A stretch of 43,857 bases of DNA from the NCBI RefSeq assembly GCF_001044235.1, contig NZ_JYNL01000051.1, positions 117,366 to 161,222 on the forward strand. The letters are read 5' to 3'. The stretch is from Mycolicibacterium chlorophenolicum. Its GTDB lineage: Bacteria; Actinomycetota; Actinomycetes; Mycobacteriales; Mycobacteriaceae. Positions 1 to 9,085 of this stretch are shown here, piece by piece. The notes below the pieces were generated by a model. The model was not told the DNA's origin. It saw only the letters and a list, made by a program, of their open reading frames with translations, and made no database searches. The first letter of the stretch is position 1; every line of letters starts with the position of its first letter. The position numbers were made by a program, and so were the translations under genes.

Positions 1-2336
1 CGCTGCTGGGTTGGCTGCAGTCCGATATCGCGGCGAATGCCGTTCGTGCGCAAGGTCGTTCGTTCGACGCCGCCGATCGTTCGGTCCAGGTGCACAGCTG
101 CCACGGACCCGCGCGGCAGATCGACGTGCTGAGGGAGGTGCTGCTCGGTGTGCTCACCGACGATCCCACGCTCGAACCGCGCGACATCCTCGTCATGTGC
201 CCCGACATCGAGACCTTCGCACCGCTGATCGTGGCGGGCTTCGGTCTCGGCGACGTCGTGACGGGCGCGCATCCGGCCCACCGGCTGCGCGTCAAGCTGG
301 CCGACCGGGCGCTCACCCAGACCAACCCGCTGCTGGGCGTGGCCTCTCAGTTGCTCGCGCTGGCCGGTGGGCGCGCCACCGCCAGTGAGGTGCTCAACCT
401 CGCCGAGGCGGCCCCGGTCCGGTTCCGGTTCGGCTTCACCGACGACGACCTCGACGTCATCGGAGACTGGGTGCGGGAGGCCAACATCCGCTGGGGCTTC
501 GACCGCGAGCACCGCCACCCCTACGGCGTCGACTTCGTGCAGAACACCTGGCGGTTCGGCATCGACCGGGTGCTGGCCGGGGTCGCGATGTCCGAGGACG
601 CCCACGCCTGGCTGGACACCACACTGCCCCTCGACGATGTCGGCAGCAACCGGGTGGAACTGGCGGGCCGGCTGGCCGAGTACATCGAGCAGCTCCGCAT
701 CGGTGTCGAGAACCTCAGCGGCACAAAAACTCTGCGCGCATGGTTGACGGCGCTGCGCTCCGGGCTCGACCAGCTCACCGCCGCCCCGGACGCCGATGCG
801 TGGCAGGGCGCCCAGGTCGACCGGGAGTTCGCCGACATCCTCACCGACGCCGGAGCGCAGGCCGAGACGTTGCTGCGCCTGGCCGATGTCAAGGCGCTGC
901 TGGACCGTCACCTCGCCGGCCGGCCCACCCGCGCCAACTTCCGGACCGGCACGCTGACCGTCTGCACGATGGTGCCGATGCGCTCGGTGCCCCACCGGGT
1001 GGTGTGCCTGGTGGGTCTCGACGACGGGGTGTTCCCCCGCCAGGGCGTGACCGACGGCGACGACGCACTCGCCCGCGATCCGATGACCGGGGAACGGGAC
1101 AGCCGTTCCGAGGACCGCCAGTTGCTGCTCGACGCGATCGGCTCGGCCACGGAGCGGCTGGTGATCACCTACACCGGCGCCAACGAGTACTCGGGGCAGC
1201 GCAAACCGCCCGCGGTGCCGCTCGTCGAGCTGCTCGACGTCCTCGACGTCACCACACCCCGACCGGTACGCGACCATGTCCACATCCGGCATCCGTTGCA
1301 GCCGTTCGATGTTCGCAACGTCACGCCGGGAGCGCTGGGTGCACCGCCGGGTGAGCCGTTCACGTTCGACACCACCGCGCTGACCGCCGCGAAGGTCGCG
1401 ACCGCCGAGCGCACCGCCAAGCCACCACTGATCGGTGCGCCTCTGCCCACGCCGCCGGCTGACGACGTCGTGCTCGACGATCTCATCGCCTTCTTCAAGG
1501 ACCCGGTCAAGGGCTTCTTCCGGGCCCTCGATTACACGCTGCCCTGGGACGTCGACGCCGTCGAGGACGGGATGCCCGTCGAGATCGACGCGTTGGCGGA
1601 ATGGAAGATCGGCGACCGGATGCTCGAGGACATGCTGCGCGGGATGACCCCCGCGCAGGCGCAGCAGGCCGAATGGCGCCGCGGCTCGCTGCCGCCCGGG
1701 CGGCTCGGGTGGCGGCAGGCCCAGGAACTGGCGCGGCGGGTGGCGGCCCTGGCGGCCGCGGCCCAACAGCACCGCACGCCCGCGCCGCGCGCGTTCGACG
1801 TCGACGTCGCCGTCGGAGCCGGCCGGCGGGTGACGGGTACGGTGCCGCGGGTCCACGGCGAGCGCCTGGTGGCCGTCACGTACTCCAAGCTCGACGGCAG
1901 GCATCTTCTCGAATCGTGGATCCGGTTGGTGGCGTTGACCGCCCGCCATCCCGGCCACGACTGGACGGCGGTGTGCATCGGCCGGGCCAAGCGCGGCGAT
2001 TCGCCGCGCCAGCGGCTGCTCGGTCCGCCCGAGGACGCCACCGGGGTGCTCGCCGATCTCGTCGCGATGTACGACGAGGGCCGCCGCGCCCCGATTCCGT
2101 TGCCGCCCAAGACGTCCTACGCGTGGGCCGAGACCGACCACCACCGCGGGGCACCGGCGCGGGAAGCGGGCTGGAAGTGGAAGTCGGGCAAGTATCCCGG
2201 CGAGGACGCCGAACCCGCCCACGTGAGGGTCTGGGGTCACGGCCGTCCGCTGGTGGATCTGGTGGCCGCGGGCCTGCCGGGCTACGCGGGCCGGCTGTGG
2301 TCCCCGATGCTGCGCGCGGAGAGGACCCTCGACTGA
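1..2336 (+). CDS. recC: RecC subunit of exonuclease V (5' end outside window)
   Basis: RecC is the Chi-scanning, inactive-helicase subunit of the RecBCD end-resection machine. The reading frame is already open at base 3 and runs to TGA at 2334-2336, giving 777 visible residues of a family usually near 1,100, so roughly the first third is missing. The visible part begins LLGWLQSDIAAN, a conserved RecC segment, and continues with family features such as LVGLDDGVFPR and RQLLLDAIGSA. The stop overlaps the recB start by one base (TGATG), implying translational coupling. In mycobacteria RecBCD is known to serve single-strand annealing, whereas AdnAB drives most homologous recombination. Identification rests on motifs plus the recB and recD genes that follow. 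Confidence 0.93.
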   Translation, partial: LLGWLQSDIAANAVRAQGRSFDAADRSVQVHSCHGPARQIDVLREVLLGVLTDDPTLEPRDILVMCPDIETFAPLIVAGFGLGDVVTGAHPAHRLRVKLADRALTQTNPLLGVASQLLALAGGRATASEVLNLAEAAPVRFRFGFTDDDLDVIGDWVREANIRWGFDREHRHPYGVDFVQNTWRFGIDRVLAGVAMSEDAHAWLDTTLPLDDVGSNRVELAGRLAEYIEQLRIGVENLSGTKTLRAWLTALRSGLDQLTAAPDADAWQGAQVDREFADILTDAGAQAETLLRLADVKALLDRHLAGRPTRANFRTGTLTVCTMVPMRSVPHRVVCLVGLDDGVFPRQGVTDGDDALARDPMTGERDSRSEDRQLLLDAIGSATERLVITYTGANEYSGQRKPPAVPLVELLDVLDVTTPRPVRDHVHIRHPLQPFDVRNVTPGALGAPPGEPFTFDTTALTAAKVATAERTAKPPLIGAPLPTPPADDVVLDDLIAFFKDPVKGFFRALDYTLPWDVDAVEDGMPVEIDALAEWKIGDRMLEDMLRGMTPAQAQQAEWRRGSLPPGRLGWRQAQELARRVAALAAAAQQHRTPAPRAFDVDVAVGAGRRVTGTVPRVHGERLVAVTYSKLDGRHLLESWIRLVALTARHPGHDWTAVCIGRAKRGDSPRQRLLGPPEDATGVLADLVAMYDEGRRAPIPLPPKTSYAWAETDHHRGAPAREAGWKWKSGKYPGEDAEPAHVRVWGHGRPLVDLVAAGLPGYAGRLWSPMLRAERTLD

Positions 2337-5300
2337 TGGAACCGTTCGATCTGCTCGGTCCGCTGCCGGCGCCGCGCAGCACCACGGTGCTGGAAGCCAG
2401 CGCAGGCACCGGGAAGACGTTCACCCTCGCCGGGCTGGTCACCCGCTATCTGGCCGAGGGCGTGGCGACGCTGGACCAGATGCTGCTGATCACGTTCGGC
2501 CGCGCGGCCAGCCAGGAACTGCGCGAGCGGGTGCGCGCCCAGATCCTCGATGCCCTTCTGGCGCTGGGCGATCCGTCCCGCGCGGGAGACAACGCGCTGC
2601 TCGCCCACCTGGTGTCGGGCACTCCCGACGAGGTCGACGTGCGGCGGGAGCGGCTGCGTGACGCGCTGGCCGGGTTCGACGCCGCCACCATCGCGACCAC
2701 GCATCAGTTCTGCCAGCTGGTGCTGCGGAGCCTGGGCGTGGCCGGGGACACCGATTCCGGGGTGCAGCTGGTCGAGAGCCTCGAGGACGTGGTGTCCGAC
2801 ATCGTCGACGATCTGTATCTCGCGCACTTCGGCCAGGAACGCGACGAGCCGCTGCTGTCCTACGACGCCGCGCTGCACCTGGCGCGCGAGGTCGTCGGCG
2901 GTGCCCACACCGAACTGCGGCCGGTCGATCCGGCGCCCGGCACGGACCCGGCGGTGCGGGTCGAGTTCGCGACCGCGGTGTGCGCGGAACTCGAGAAGCG
3001 CAAGCGCCGGCTCGGCATCCTGCACTACGACGACCTGCTGTCCCGGCTGGCCGACGCGCTGGAGGCCGACGACTCCCCCGCCCGCGCCCGGATGCGGCGG
3101 CGCTGGTCGATCGTGATGGTCGATGAGTTCCAGGACACCGATCCGGTGCAGTGGCAGGTGATCGACCGCGCGTTCAGCGGACACTCCACGGTGATCCTGA
3201 TCGGCGACCCGAAACAGGCGATCTACGCCTTCCGCGGCGGCGACATCGTCACCTATCTGCATGCCGCCGCCACCGCGGGCCACCAGCGCACGCTCGGCAC
3301 CAACTACCGCAGCGACGGACCGCTGGTCGACAGCCTGCAGGCGGTGATGCGCGATGCCCGGCTCGGCGATGCGCGCATCGTGGTGCGCCCGGTCGCCGCC
3401 GCGCACGCCGCGCACCGCCTCGCGGGCGCGCCGCACAACGCGCCGTTCCGGCTGCGGGTGGTCACCCGCGACCAGTTCGGGGTCCGCCCGGACAAGGTCA
3501 TCCCGATCGACCGGCTCCGCCGCCACATCCCCCGGGACATGGCCGCCGACATCGCTGCGCTGCTCGCCGGCGGTGCGACGTTCTGCGGGGAACCGCTGGT
3601 CCCCGGCGACATCGCGGTGATCGTGGAGAGCCACCGGGATGGCCGCGCCTGCTTCGAGGCGTTGACCGCCGCGAACATCCCGGCCGTCTACACCGGCGAC
3701 TCGGATGTGTTCGCCTCCCCCGCCGCCGACGACTGGCTGTGCCTGCTCGAAGCCTTCGACCAGCCGCACCGCTCCGGCCTGGTGCGCGCCGCGGCCACCA
3801 CGATGTTCTTCGGGGAGACGGCGCAATCCCTTGTCGCGCAGGGTGACCGGTTGACCGATCGGATCACCGAGACGTTGCGCGGCTGGGCCGACCACGCCCG
3901 GGAACGCGGCGTGGCGGCGGTGTTCGAGGCGGCTCAGCGTGCCGGCATGGGCGAGCGGGTGCTGTCCTGGGTCGACGGCGAACGGCACATGACCGACCTG
4001 GCGCACCTGACCCAGCTGCTGCAGGAGACCGCGCACCGCGAACACTTCAGCCTGCCGGCGCTGCGGGACTGGCTGCGCACCCAGCGCGAGGAACGCGGCG
4101 GTGCGATCGAACGCAGCCGCCGGCTCGACAGCGACGCGGCCGCCGTGCAGATCATGACGGTGTGGGTGAGCAAGGGGCTGCAGTTCCCGGTGGTGTATCT
4201 GCCGTTCGCGTTCAACCGCAACATCCAGACCCGCGACGTGGTGCTCTACCACGAAGGAGACACCCGCTGCCTGCACATCGGCGGCGAGCAGAGCCCCGAC
4301 CACGACGACGTGCAGCGCCGGGGCCGCCGGGAGGCGGCAGGTGACGACGTCCGGCTCACCTACGTCGCGATGACGCGGGCGCAGTCGCAGGTGGTCGCGT
4401 GGTGGGCGCCGTCCAACGACGAACCCAACGGCGGCCTGTCGCGGCTGCTGCGCGGGCGCCGCCCGGGCGAGGCGGTGGTGCCCGATCGCTGCGACCCGCC
4501 CCGGATCGACGATCCGGACGCGATGGCGCTGCTGCGGGCATGGGCCGACGCCGGCGGACCGGTGCTCGAGGAATCCGTCATCGCCTCCCCGACGCAGGTC
4601 GTGAAGGCGCCTGTCCGAGACGATCTGGACGCCCGCCACTTCCACCGCCGCATCGACACCTCGTGGCGCCGGACGTCGTACTCGGGTCTGATCCGCGCGG
4701 CCGAGGAGGCGCCGGGGGTGTCGAGCGAACCGGAGGTGACCGAGCTCGACGACGAGGTCGCCGACGTCCCGGTGTCCGAGTCGGGCGCCCTCGGTGCTGA
4801 CCTCGCGTCCCCGATGGCCGACCTGCCGACCGGCGCCACGTTCGGCACGCTGGTGCACGCGGTGCTGGAGACCGCCGATCCGTTCGCCGCCGATCTGGCG
4901 GCCGAACTCGAGACCCAGATCCGCCGGCATGCGCTGTGGTGGCCGGTCGACGTCGCACCGGCCGACCTGGCCGCGGCGCTGATCCCGATGCACGACACCC
5001 CGCTGGGACCGCTGGCGCCCGGCGCCACACTGCGGGCGGTCGGGTTGCGGGACCGGTTGCGGGAGTTGGACTTCGAGTTCCCGCTCGCCGGCGGCGATCT
5101 GCGCGGGGCCACGCCGACGATCTCCCTGGCCGACGTCGGCGCGCTGCTGCGCGCCCATCTGCCGCCCGACGACCCGCTCTCGGGGTACGCCGCCCGGCTG
5201 TCCAGCGGCGCGCTGGCCGCCCAGTCGCTCAAGGGGTACCTCACGGGGTCGCTGGACGTGGTGCTCCGGATCGACGGCCGCTACCTGGTCGCCGACTACA

Positions 5301-5641
5301 AGACGAACTGGCTGGGCGACCCGGGCGGCGCCCTCACCGCCGCCGACTACGGGCAGCCGCGGATGGCCGAGGCCATGCTGCACTCCGACTACCCGCTGCA
5401 GGCGCTGCTGTACTGCGTTGTGCTGCATCGCTTCCTGCGATGGCGGCTGCCCGGGTACACACCGGAGCGTCACCTGGGAGGGGTGCTGTACCTGTTCGTG
5501 CGCGGCATGTGCGGGCCGGCCACACCGGTGGTTGACGGGCATCCGGCCGGGGTGTTCAGCTGGCGGCCGCCCGCGGAACTGATCGAGGCCGTGTCGAATC
5601 TGCTCGATGGCGCCGCCCACTCGGAGACACTGGTGCGATGA
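2336..5641 (+). CDS. recB: RecB helicase-nuclease subunit
   Basis: RecB is the 3'-5' SF1 helicase and nuclease subunit of RecBCD. The protein has 1,101 residues, close to family length. Walker A is ASAGTGKT with Lys27; the Walker B/motif II region reads VMVDEFQDTDPVQW around residue 260. LTYVAMTRAQ marks helicase motif VI. The C-terminal nuclease motif is intact: YLVADYKTNWLG, with Asp about 987 and Lys about 989, equivalent to the DYK catalytic core of E. coli RecB. The ATG at 2336 overlaps the recC stop, and the stop overlaps the next ATG by four bases (ATGA), so it sits mid-operon with no room for an internal promoter. Both helicase and nuclease should be active. Confidence 0.95.
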   Translation: MEPFDLLGPLPAPRSTTVLEASAGTGKTFTLAGLVTRYLAEGVATLDQMLLITFGRAASQELRERVRAQILDALLALGDPSRAGDNALLAHLVSGTPDEVDVRRERLRDALAGFDAATIATTHQFCQLVLRSLGVAGDTDSGVQLVESLEDVVSDIVDDLYLAHFGQERDEPLLSYDAALHLAREVVGGAHTELRPVDPAPGTDPAVRVEFATAVCAELEKRKRRLGILHYDDLLSRLADALEADDSPARARMRRRWSIVMVDEFQDTDPVQWQVIDRAFSGHSTVILIGDPKQAIYAFRGGDIVTYLHAAATAGHQRTLGTNYRSDGPLVDSLQAVMRDARLGDARIVVRPVAAAHAAHRLAGAPHNAPFRLRVVTRDQFGVRPDKVIPIDRLRRHIPRDMAADIAALLAGGATFCGEPLVPGDIAVIVESHRDGRACFEALTAANIPAVYTGDSDVFASPAADDWLCLLEAFDQPHRSGLVRAAATTMFFGETAQSLVAQGDRLTDRITETLRGWADHARERGVAAVFEAAQRAGMGERVLSWVDGERHMTDLAHLTQLLQETAHREHFSLPALRDWLRTQREERGGAIERSRRLDSDAAAVQIMTVWVSKGLQFPVVYLPFAFNRNIQTRDVVLYHEGDTRCLHIGGEQSPDHDDVQRRGRREAAGDDVRLTYVAMTRAQSQVVAWWAPSNDEPNGGLSRLLRGRRPGEAVVPDRCDPPRIDDPDAMALLRAWADAGGPVLEESVIASPTQVVKAPVRDDLDARHFHRRIDTSWRRTSYSGLIRAAEEAPGVSSEPEVTELDDEVADVPVSESGALGADLASPMADLPTGATFGTLVHAVLETADPFAADLAAELETQIRRHALWWPVDVAPADLAAALIPMHDTPLGPLAPGATLRAVGLRDRLRELDFEFPLAGGDLRGATPTISLADVGALLRAHLPPDDPLSGYAARLSSGALAAQSLKGYLTGSLDVVLRIDGRYLVADYKTNWLGDPGGALTAADYGQPRMAEAMLHSDYPLQALLYCVVLHRFLRWRLPGYTPERHLGGVLYLFVRGMCGPATPVVDGHPAGVFSWRPPAELIEAVSNLLDGAAHSETLVR

Positions 5642-6540
5642 CGGATTCTTCGACCTCCCGCGTCGCGGTCTATTTCGACTTCGACAACATCGTGATCAGC
5701 CGCTACGACCAGGTCAACGGCCGCAACTCGTACCAGCGCGACCGGTCGCGGGACGACGGTGCCGGTGAGTTCGCGGACAAGCTGCGGCGCGCCACCGTCG
5801 ACGTCGGCGCCATCGTCGACTTCGCGTCGTCGTTCGGCACGCTGGTGCTCACCCGCGCGTACGCCGACTGGTCGTCCGACGTCAACGCGAACTACCGGCA
5901 CCAACTGGTGGGCCGCGCCGTCGATCTGGTGCAGCTGTTCCCGGCCGCCGCCTACGGCAAGAACGGCGCCGACATCCGCCTGGCCGTCGACGCGGTCGAG
6001 GACATGTTCCGGCTCCCGGACCTGACCCACGTCGTGATCGTCGGTGGCGACTCCGATTACATCGCGTTGGCGCAGCGCTGCAAGCGTCTCGGCCGCTACG
6101 TCGTCGGCATCGGGGTGGCGGGCTCGTCCAGCCGCTCGCTGGCCGCCGCGTGCGACGAGTTCGTCACCTACGACGCGCTGCCCGGCGTCCCGGTGTTCGA
6201 ACCCGAGGAGCCCCGGCCCGAGACGCCGCCGAAGAAGCGTGGCCGACGCCCGAAGGTGCAGGACAACACCCCGGTGGAACCCGAGGACGAGCCCGACCCG
6301 CTGGATGCGGCGACGGCACTGCTCACCCGCGCGCTGCACATCGGTTTGGAGAAGGACGACGTGGACTGGCTGCACAATTCGGCGGTCAAGGCCCAGATGA
6401 AGCGGATGGACCCGTCGTTCTCCGAGAAGTCGCTCGGCTACAAGTCGTTCAGCGAATTCCTGCGCTCGCACGACGACCTCGTCGAGCTCGACGAGAGTTC
6501 GACGGCCCGCCGGGTCCGGCTGCGGGGGGAATCACCGTGA
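5638..6540 (+). CDS. NYN-domain ribonuclease-like protein with C-terminal OST-HTH (LOTUS) domain
   Basis: The 300-residue protein has an N-terminal NYN (PIN-like) nuclease domain, about residues 1-180. The expected acidic residues are present: YFDFDN near the start, GADIRLAVDAVEDMF in the middle and VIVGGDSDYIALA at the end of the fold. A charged proline-rich linker follows, containing a basic AT-hook-like stretch KKRGRRPK (about residues 199-206). The C-terminal 75 residues, including FSEKSLGYKSFSEFL, match the OST-HTH/LOTUS fold, an RNA-binding winged helix. Family knowledge predicts a metal-dependent endoribonuclease; the substrate is unknown. It overlaps recB and recD by four bases on each side, so it is made from the recBCD message. 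My recollection is that other mycobacteria also have a gene between recB and recD, which I could not check. Confidence 0.85.
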   Translation: MTDSSTSRVAVYFDFDNIVISRYDQVNGRNSYQRDRSRDDGAGEFADKLRRATVDVGAIVDFASSFGTLVLTRAYADWSSDVNANYRHQLVGRAVDLVQLFPAAAYGKNGADIRLAVDAVEDMFRLPDLTHVVIVGGDSDYIALAQRCKRLGRYVVGIGVAGSSSRSLAAACDEFVTYDALPGVPVFEPEEPRPETPPKKRGRRPKVQDNTPVEPEDEPDPLDAATALLTRALHIGLEKDDVDWLHNSAVKAQMKRMDPSFSEKSLGYKSFSEFLRSHDDLVELDESSTARRVRLRGESP

Positions 6541-8213
6541 CCGTGACGACGCTCGACGCGTTCGACGAGCTGCTCGAACCCGCCGATGTCCATGTGGCGC
6601 AGCGGCTCTCGACGCTGACCGGCGAGTCGGACCCGACCGTGGCCCTGGCGGTGGCATTCGCGGTGCGGGCGGTACGCGCCGGCTCGGTGTGCGTGGATCT
6701 GCGATCGGTCGCCCAGCAGGTCGGTCAGCCCGAATTGCCCTGGCCCGCACCGCAGACCTGGCTGCGGGCCGTGCAGGCCAGCCCGCTGGTGGACAAGCAG
6801 GTGCTGCATCTGATGTCCGATCGCAGCGCCGACCTGCTCTACCTCGACCGGTACTGGCGCGAGGAGCAGCAGGTCCGCGACGACGTGCTGGCGCTGCTGG
6901 CCTCGCCGCTGCCCGCCGCGGTGCCCGGCCTCGAGCGGCTGTTCCCCGCCGGGTGGGAAGAGCAGCGTCGCGCCGCGGAAGTTGCTCTGGCGCAATCGCT
7001 CACGGTGCTGACGGGCGGGCCGGGCACCGGGAAGACGACCACGGTCGCGCGGCTGCTCGCGCTGCTCGCCGAGCAGGCCGCACTCGCGGGCCGGCCGCCG
7101 CTGCGCATCGCGCTGGCTGCCCCGACGGGCAAGGCGGCGGCACGTCTGCTCGAAGCGGTGCGCGCGGAACTCGACAAACTCGACGCCCAGGACCGCGACC
7201 GGCTACCGGAGCTGACGGCCTCGACACTGCACCGCCTGCTGCGGCCGCGGCCGGACAACGCGTCGCGCTTCCGACACCACCGGGAGAACCGGCTGCCGCA
7301 CGACGTCATCGTGGTCGACGAGACGTCGATGGTGTCGCTGACGCTGATGGCCCGGCTCCTCGAGGCGGTGCGCACCGACAGCCGGCTCATCCTGGTCGGC
7401 GACCCCGACCAGCTGGCCTCGGTGGAGGCGGGCGCGGTGCTGGCCGACCTCGTGGACGGTCTGGGCGCCCGCACCGGCGTGCGCATCGCGGCGCTGCAGA
7501 CCTCGCACCGGTTCGGGGCGAGCATCGGCACGCTGGCCTCGGCCATCCGTGACGGCGACGCCGACCGGGCGGTCGAGGTGTTGCGTGACGGCGGGGAGCA
7601 CATCGAGTGGCTGGCCGTCGATGATCCGGGCGAACGGCTGCGGCCCGTGCTGCTGCCGCACGCGCTGCGGCTGCGGGAGGCGGCGATCCTCGGTGATGCG
7701 CGGGCGGCGGCCGGCACGCTCGACGAGCACCGGCTGCTGTGCGCCCACCGTCGCGGCCCCTCGGGCGTCGCGTACTGGAACCGTCAGGTCGAGAGGTGGC
7801 TCACCGACGCGACCGGCGAGCCGATCTGGGCGGACTGGTATGCCGGGCGACCGGTGCTGGTGACGGCCAACGACTACGGGCGCAGGCTCTACAACGGCGA
7901 CACCGGGGTGGCCGTCGTGCGTGGCGAGTCGCTGACCGTGGCGATCGGCGAGCAGGAGTTCGCCGCCGGCCGGCTGTCCGACGTCGAGACCATGCACGCG
8001 ATGACGATCCACAAGAGCCAGGGCAGCCAGGCCGACGAGGTGACCGTGCTGCTGCCCGCCGAGGAGTCGCGGCTGCTGACCCGCGAGCTGTTCTACACCG
8101 CGGTCACCCGCGCGAAGTCGCGCGTGCGGGTGGTCGGCACGGAGGCGTCGGTGCGGGCGGCCGTCGCCCGGCGCGCAGTGCGCGCCTCCGGACTGGCCCG
8201 CCGCCTCGCCTGA
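6537..8213 (+). CDS. recD: RecD 5'-3' helicase subunit
   Basis: RecD is the 5'-3' SF1B helicase of RecBCD. The 558-residue protein carries Walker A GGPGTGKTT (Lys166), Walker B VIVVDETSMVS, motif III LVGDPDQLASVEAGAVLADL, and C-terminal motifs AMTIHKSQGSQADEV and ELFYTAVTRAK. The start chosen is GTG 6537, which overlaps the upstream TGA as GTGA, matching the 4-base overlap at the other junctions. GTG at 6543 is a possible alternative. The next gene lies 114 bases downstream, so this closes the operon. The length fits RecD of the RecBCD type rather than the longer RecD2. Confidence 0.94.
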   Translation: MTVTTLDAFDELLEPADVHVAQRLSTLTGESDPTVALAVAFAVRAVRAGSVCVDLRSVAQQVGQPELPWPAPQTWLRAVQASPLVDKQVLHLMSDRSADLLYLDRYWREEQQVRDDVLALLASPLPAAVPGLERLFPAGWEEQRRAAEVALAQSLTVLTGGPGTGKTTTVARLLALLAEQAALAGRPPLRIALAAPTGKAAARLLEAVRAELDKLDAQDRDRLPELTASTLHRLLRPRPDNASRFRHHRENRLPHDVIVVDETSMVSLTLMARLLEAVRTDSRLILVGDPDQLASVEAGAVLADLVDGLGARTGVRIAALQTSHRFGASIGTLASAIRDGDADRAVEVLRDGGEHIEWLAVDDPGERLRPVLLPHALRLREAAILGDARAAAGTLDEHRLLCAHRRGPSGVAYWNRQVERWLTDATGEPIWADWYAGRPVLVTANDYGRRLYNGDTGVAVVRGESLTVAIGEQEFAAGRLSDVETMHAMTIHKSQGSQADEVTVLLPAEESRLLTRELFYTAVTRAKSRVRVVGTEASVRAAVARRAVRASGLARRLA

Positions 8214-8223
8214 CGGGGCGCAC

Positions 8224-8253
8224 TTTCTGCCAACGGTCGGTCAATTTCTGCCA
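8224..8253. repeat. 9-bp direct repeat upstream of the first small secreted protein gene
   Basis: The sequence tttctgcca occurs at 8224-8232 and again at 8245-8253, a 21-bp period that puts both copies on the same helical face. It lies between the recD stop and the secreted-protein start, where a promoter for the latter must be. Two identical copies at two helical turns would suit an activator or repressor, but this is inference from spacing only. Confidence 0.35.
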
Positions 8254-8327
8254 GCCGAAATGAACCCGGGCACCCGCCGGTTTCGTAGGTCAGATCACCA
8301 AGATCAACCCACGAAGAAGGCCCGATC

Positions 8328-8627
8328 ATGAAGAAGTTCACCGTCACCACCGCCGCTGCAGCCGCGCTGACCGCCGGCCTGGTCGGACTGGCTGCCCCCG
8401 CGCTGGCCGCCCCGACCGGCGGCAACGCCGCCGACACCATCAGCGCGCTGGAGGCTCAGGGCAACCGCGTCGTCGTCACCCGCCAGTCGAGCACGCCGCT
8501 GGACAAGGCGTCCGTCGTCTCGGTCACCCGGGGCCCCGCGATCCCGCAGGGCGTGCCCTTCGCGACCTCGCAGGGCGACAACAACCGCACGGTGCGCAAC
8601 CAGACCGTGTACGTCACGGTCCGATAA
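8328..8627 (+). CDS. Small secreted protein, paralogue 1
   Basis: The product has 99 residues. It begins with a classical Sec signal peptide (MKKFTVTT, an Ala/Leu-rich core, cleavage predicted after PALA), leaving about 70 mature residues without cysteines. A good Shine-Dalgarno (gaagaagg) precedes the ATG. The mature part reads like a small beta-rich domain: SALEAQGNRVVVTR, then ASVVSVTRG, and a C-terminal NQTVYVTVR. No enzyme motif is visible and I do not assign a function. The protein encoded next door at 8756-9058 is clearly homologous over its whole length, so the pair arose by tandem duplication. A strong terminator directly follows, so it is probably a monocistronic unit. Confidence 0.85.
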   Translation: MKKFTVTTAAAAALTAGLVGLAAPALAAPTGGNAADTISALEAQGNRVVVTRQSSTPLDKASVVSVTRGPAIPQGVPFATSQGDNNRTVRNQTVYVTVR

Positions 8628-8643
8628 CCCGCTCGACGAAATC

Positions 8644-8675
8644 GGGGCGCCCTCGAACCGAGGGCGCCCCTTTTT
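8644..8675 (+). terminator. Strong intrinsic terminator
   Basis: A perfect 12-bp stem, ggggcgccctcg (8644-8655) pairing with cgagggcgcccc (8659-8670), has a 3-base loop and is followed by five T residues (8671-8675). It lies 16 bases after the stop of the first small secreted gene and should end that transcript before the paralogue. Confidence 0.9.
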
Positions 8676-8755
8676 CGTGGAACCAGCTGTAACGGTGGGC
8701 CGAGAGGGCCACACCACGCAGCAAGACAACGTCGTCGACACGAAGGAGCACCACC

Positions 8756-9058
8756 ATGACCAAGACCACCGTCCTCGCGGGCATCGCCACCGGACTGGCC
8801 GCCGCGGCACTGAGCCTGGCCGGCCCGGCCCTCGCCGCACCGACCGGCGCCGGTCAAGCCGACGCCACCATCATGGCGCTCGAGGACCAGGGCAACCGCG
8901 TGATCGTCACGCGGCTCTCCAGCACCCCGCTGCGGGACGCGTCGGTCGTGTCCATCACCCACGGCGTGGACGTCCGTCAGGGCGTGCCGTTCGCCACCTC
9001 ACAGGGCGACAACTTCCGGTCGATCAGCAACCAGACGGTCTACGTCACCGTGAAGTGA
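8756..9058 (+). CDS. Small secreted protein, paralogue 2
   Basis: The product has 100 residues with a Sec signal peptide (cleavage after PALA) and a mature region aligning end to end with the preceding gene product. Shared blocks include ALEDQGNRVIVTR, LSSTPLRDASVVSITHG, QGVPFATSQGDN and NQTVYVTVK. A strong Shine-Dalgarno (cgaaggagcacc) precedes the ATG. The terminator upstream implies its own promoter within 8676-8755. The function is unknown; the two copies have diverged mainly in the signal peptide and in the centre of the mature part. The next gene starts 27 bases downstream and might share the transcript. Confidence 0.85.
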   Translation: MTKTTVLAGIATGLAAAALSLAGPALAAPTGAGQADATIMALEDQGNRVIVTRLSSTPLRDASVVSITHGVDVRQGVPFATSQGDNFRSISNQTVYVTVK

Positions 9059-9085
9059 GGGGTCAGCCGCTATGATCGTTGAGCC

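Noticed and set aside
2282..5620. A 1,112-codon open frame on the minus strand opposite recB
   Set aside because: It is an antisense shadow of a GC-rich gene: His/Arg/Gln/Val-heavy, no recognisable motifs, and recB on the other strand has intact helicase and nuclease motifs.
7203..8012. Antisense open frames opposite recD, and similarly opposite glgP, recB and the sulfur genes
   Set aside because: They lack ribosome sites and family motifs, and coincide with strongly supported genes on the plus strand.
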